From: Victivallis vadensis
GTDB taxonomy: Bacteria > Verrucomicrobiota > Kiritimatiellia > UBA8416 > CAMCYG01
Length of the DNA: 39,240 bases
Direction of reading: 5' to 3'
Assembly (NCBI GenBank): GCA_945883775.1
Contig: CAMCYG010000008.1
Coordinates: 1-39,240 of the forward strand
A program made the position numbers and the translations under genes. Below, piece after piece: positions 38,204 through 39,240 of this stretch. Each line of letters begins with the position of its first letter. The first letter of the stretch is position 1. The notes below the pieces were generated by a model that searched no databases, was not told the DNA's origin, and was given only the letters and a program-made list of their open reading frames with translations.

Positions 38204-39240
38204 ATGAAGAACATCATCGAGATTTTGAGGGAACGTGGAATGTTAGAGGATGTTACCAGTCCCGAGCTGGAGAAGCGCCTGGCTTCCGGCTGTGTAACTC
38301 TCTATGCCGGATTTGATCCCACTTCTGACAGCCTGCAGGTAGGTAATCTGGTTACAATAATGGCGCTCAAGCATTTTCAGAACGCCGGGCATCGTCCCAT
38401 TGCCCTTGCCGGCGGTGCAACCGGGATGATCGGTGACCCATCAGGTAAATCAGCCGAACGGAACCTTCAGACGCCCGATCAGGTAGAAAAGAACCTCACA
38501 GGAATCAAAGAGAATCTTTCGAGGTTTCTGGACTTCAATCATCCTTCTGTGCCTGCGCAGATTGTTAACAATAATGACTGGTTCAAGGATTATACTTTTA
38601 TCGAGTTTCTTCGCGATGTGGGCAAGCATTTCAGGATGGGGACCATGCTGAACAAAGAGAGCGTCAGGAAGCGTCTCGATAGCGAGACGGGCATGAGCTT
38701 CTGCGAATTCAGCTATCAGCTTCTGCAGGCTTATGATTTTCTGAAGCTGTACGATGCAGACAAGTGCGTTCTACAGATTGGTGGCTCGGATCAGTGGGGT
38801 AATATAACCGCCGGCACCGATCTGGTGAGAAAACTGCGAGGCGTTGAGGCGTATGGTCTGACCATCCCTCTAGTCTGCGACAGCGCCGGCCAGAAATTCG
38901 GTAAAAGTGAGGGTAACGCTGTCTACCTCGATAGTCGTAAAACGTCCTGCTTTGCGTTTTATCAGTTTTTCCTGAGGACTGAAGATGCGGATGCCGTTAA
39001 GCTGTTGAAGATTTATACATTTCTGGGTATGGATGAGATTAGTGCCCTTGCTGAAACGATAAAAACAGCGCCTGAGAAACGTGAAGCACAGCGCAGGTTG
39101 GCCGAAGAGGTCACAAGGCTCGTTCATGGCGATGCCGGATTGAAGTCAGCCCAGAAGGCCAGCGAAGTCCTGTTCGGCGGCTCAGTTGAAGGCATGAAAG
39201 CGTCCGAGATACTTGACGTTTTTGCCGACGTCCCATCAGC
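38204..39240 (+). CDS. tyrS: Tyrosyl-tRNA synthetase, truncated by window end
   Basis: MKNIIEILRERGMLEDVTSPELEKRLASGCVTLYAGFDPTSDSLQVGNLVTIMALKHFQNAGHRPIALAGGATGMIGDPSGKSAERN; QIGGSDQWGNITAGTDL; KFGKSEGNAVYLD (KMSKS-equivalent). Confidence 0.96.
   Translation, partial: MKNIIEILRERGMLEDVTSPELEKRLASGCVTLYAGFDPTSDSLQVGNLVTIMALKHFQNAGHRPIALAGGATGMIGDPSGKSAERNLQTPDQVEKNLTGIKENLSRFLDFNHPSVPAQIVNNNDWFKDYTFIEFLRDVGKHFRMGTMLNKESVRKRLDSETGMSFCEFSYQLLQAYDFLKLYDADKCVLQIGGSDQWGNITAGTDLVRKLRGVEAYGLTIPLVCDSAGQKFGKSEGNAVYLDSRKTSCFAFYQFFLRTEDADAVKLLKIYTFLGMDEISALAETIKTAPEKREAQRRLAEEVTRLVHGDAGLKSAQKASEVLFGGSVEGMKASEILDVFADVPS

Overview
The window is about 39 kb of a bacterial chromosome with dense, mostly housekeeping and cell-envelope coding. 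Gene content (anaerobic sulfatase-maturase-like radical SAM protein, exopolysaccharide O-acetylation genes, BadF-type activase) suggests a PVC-like or other anaerobe-related lineage, but the taxonomy is inference. Recognisable genes are dnaE, a lexA-like repressor, a radical SAM/SPASM maturase, a 2-hydroxyacyl-CoA dehydratase activase, mutL, a methyltransferase followed by a very large LbH-acetyltransferase/polytopic-membrane fusion, a translationally coupled beta-propeller/MBOAT (AlgI)/AlgJ-like trio, a CNNM transporter, a trehalose block (sensor-HAMP-OtsA fusion, otsB, nhaD, GH15), GT4/PHP/GT2 genes, tRNA-Gly(CCC), a lipocalin, a UDP-sugar epimerase, a secreted HEXXH protein behind a specialised NusG paralog, a VOC-family remnant, rpsA and the 5' part of tyrS. 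No CRISPR array, prophage or transposase was seen. The strongest non-coding signal is a 164-bp, almost wholly palindromic element at 32261-32424, bounded by matching terminal inverted repeats and a perfect flush 8-bp direct repeat (ACTTAATA), i.e. a MITE-like insertion. Other points worth checking are the membrane-sensor OtsA fusion, the acetyltransferase-membrane protein fusion, an orphan activase preceded by a coupled coding scar, a hairpin-rich 534-bp spacer before mutL, and an nhaD gene with arginine codon usage unlike its neighbours. No computation or database search was run; family calls are from motif recognition.
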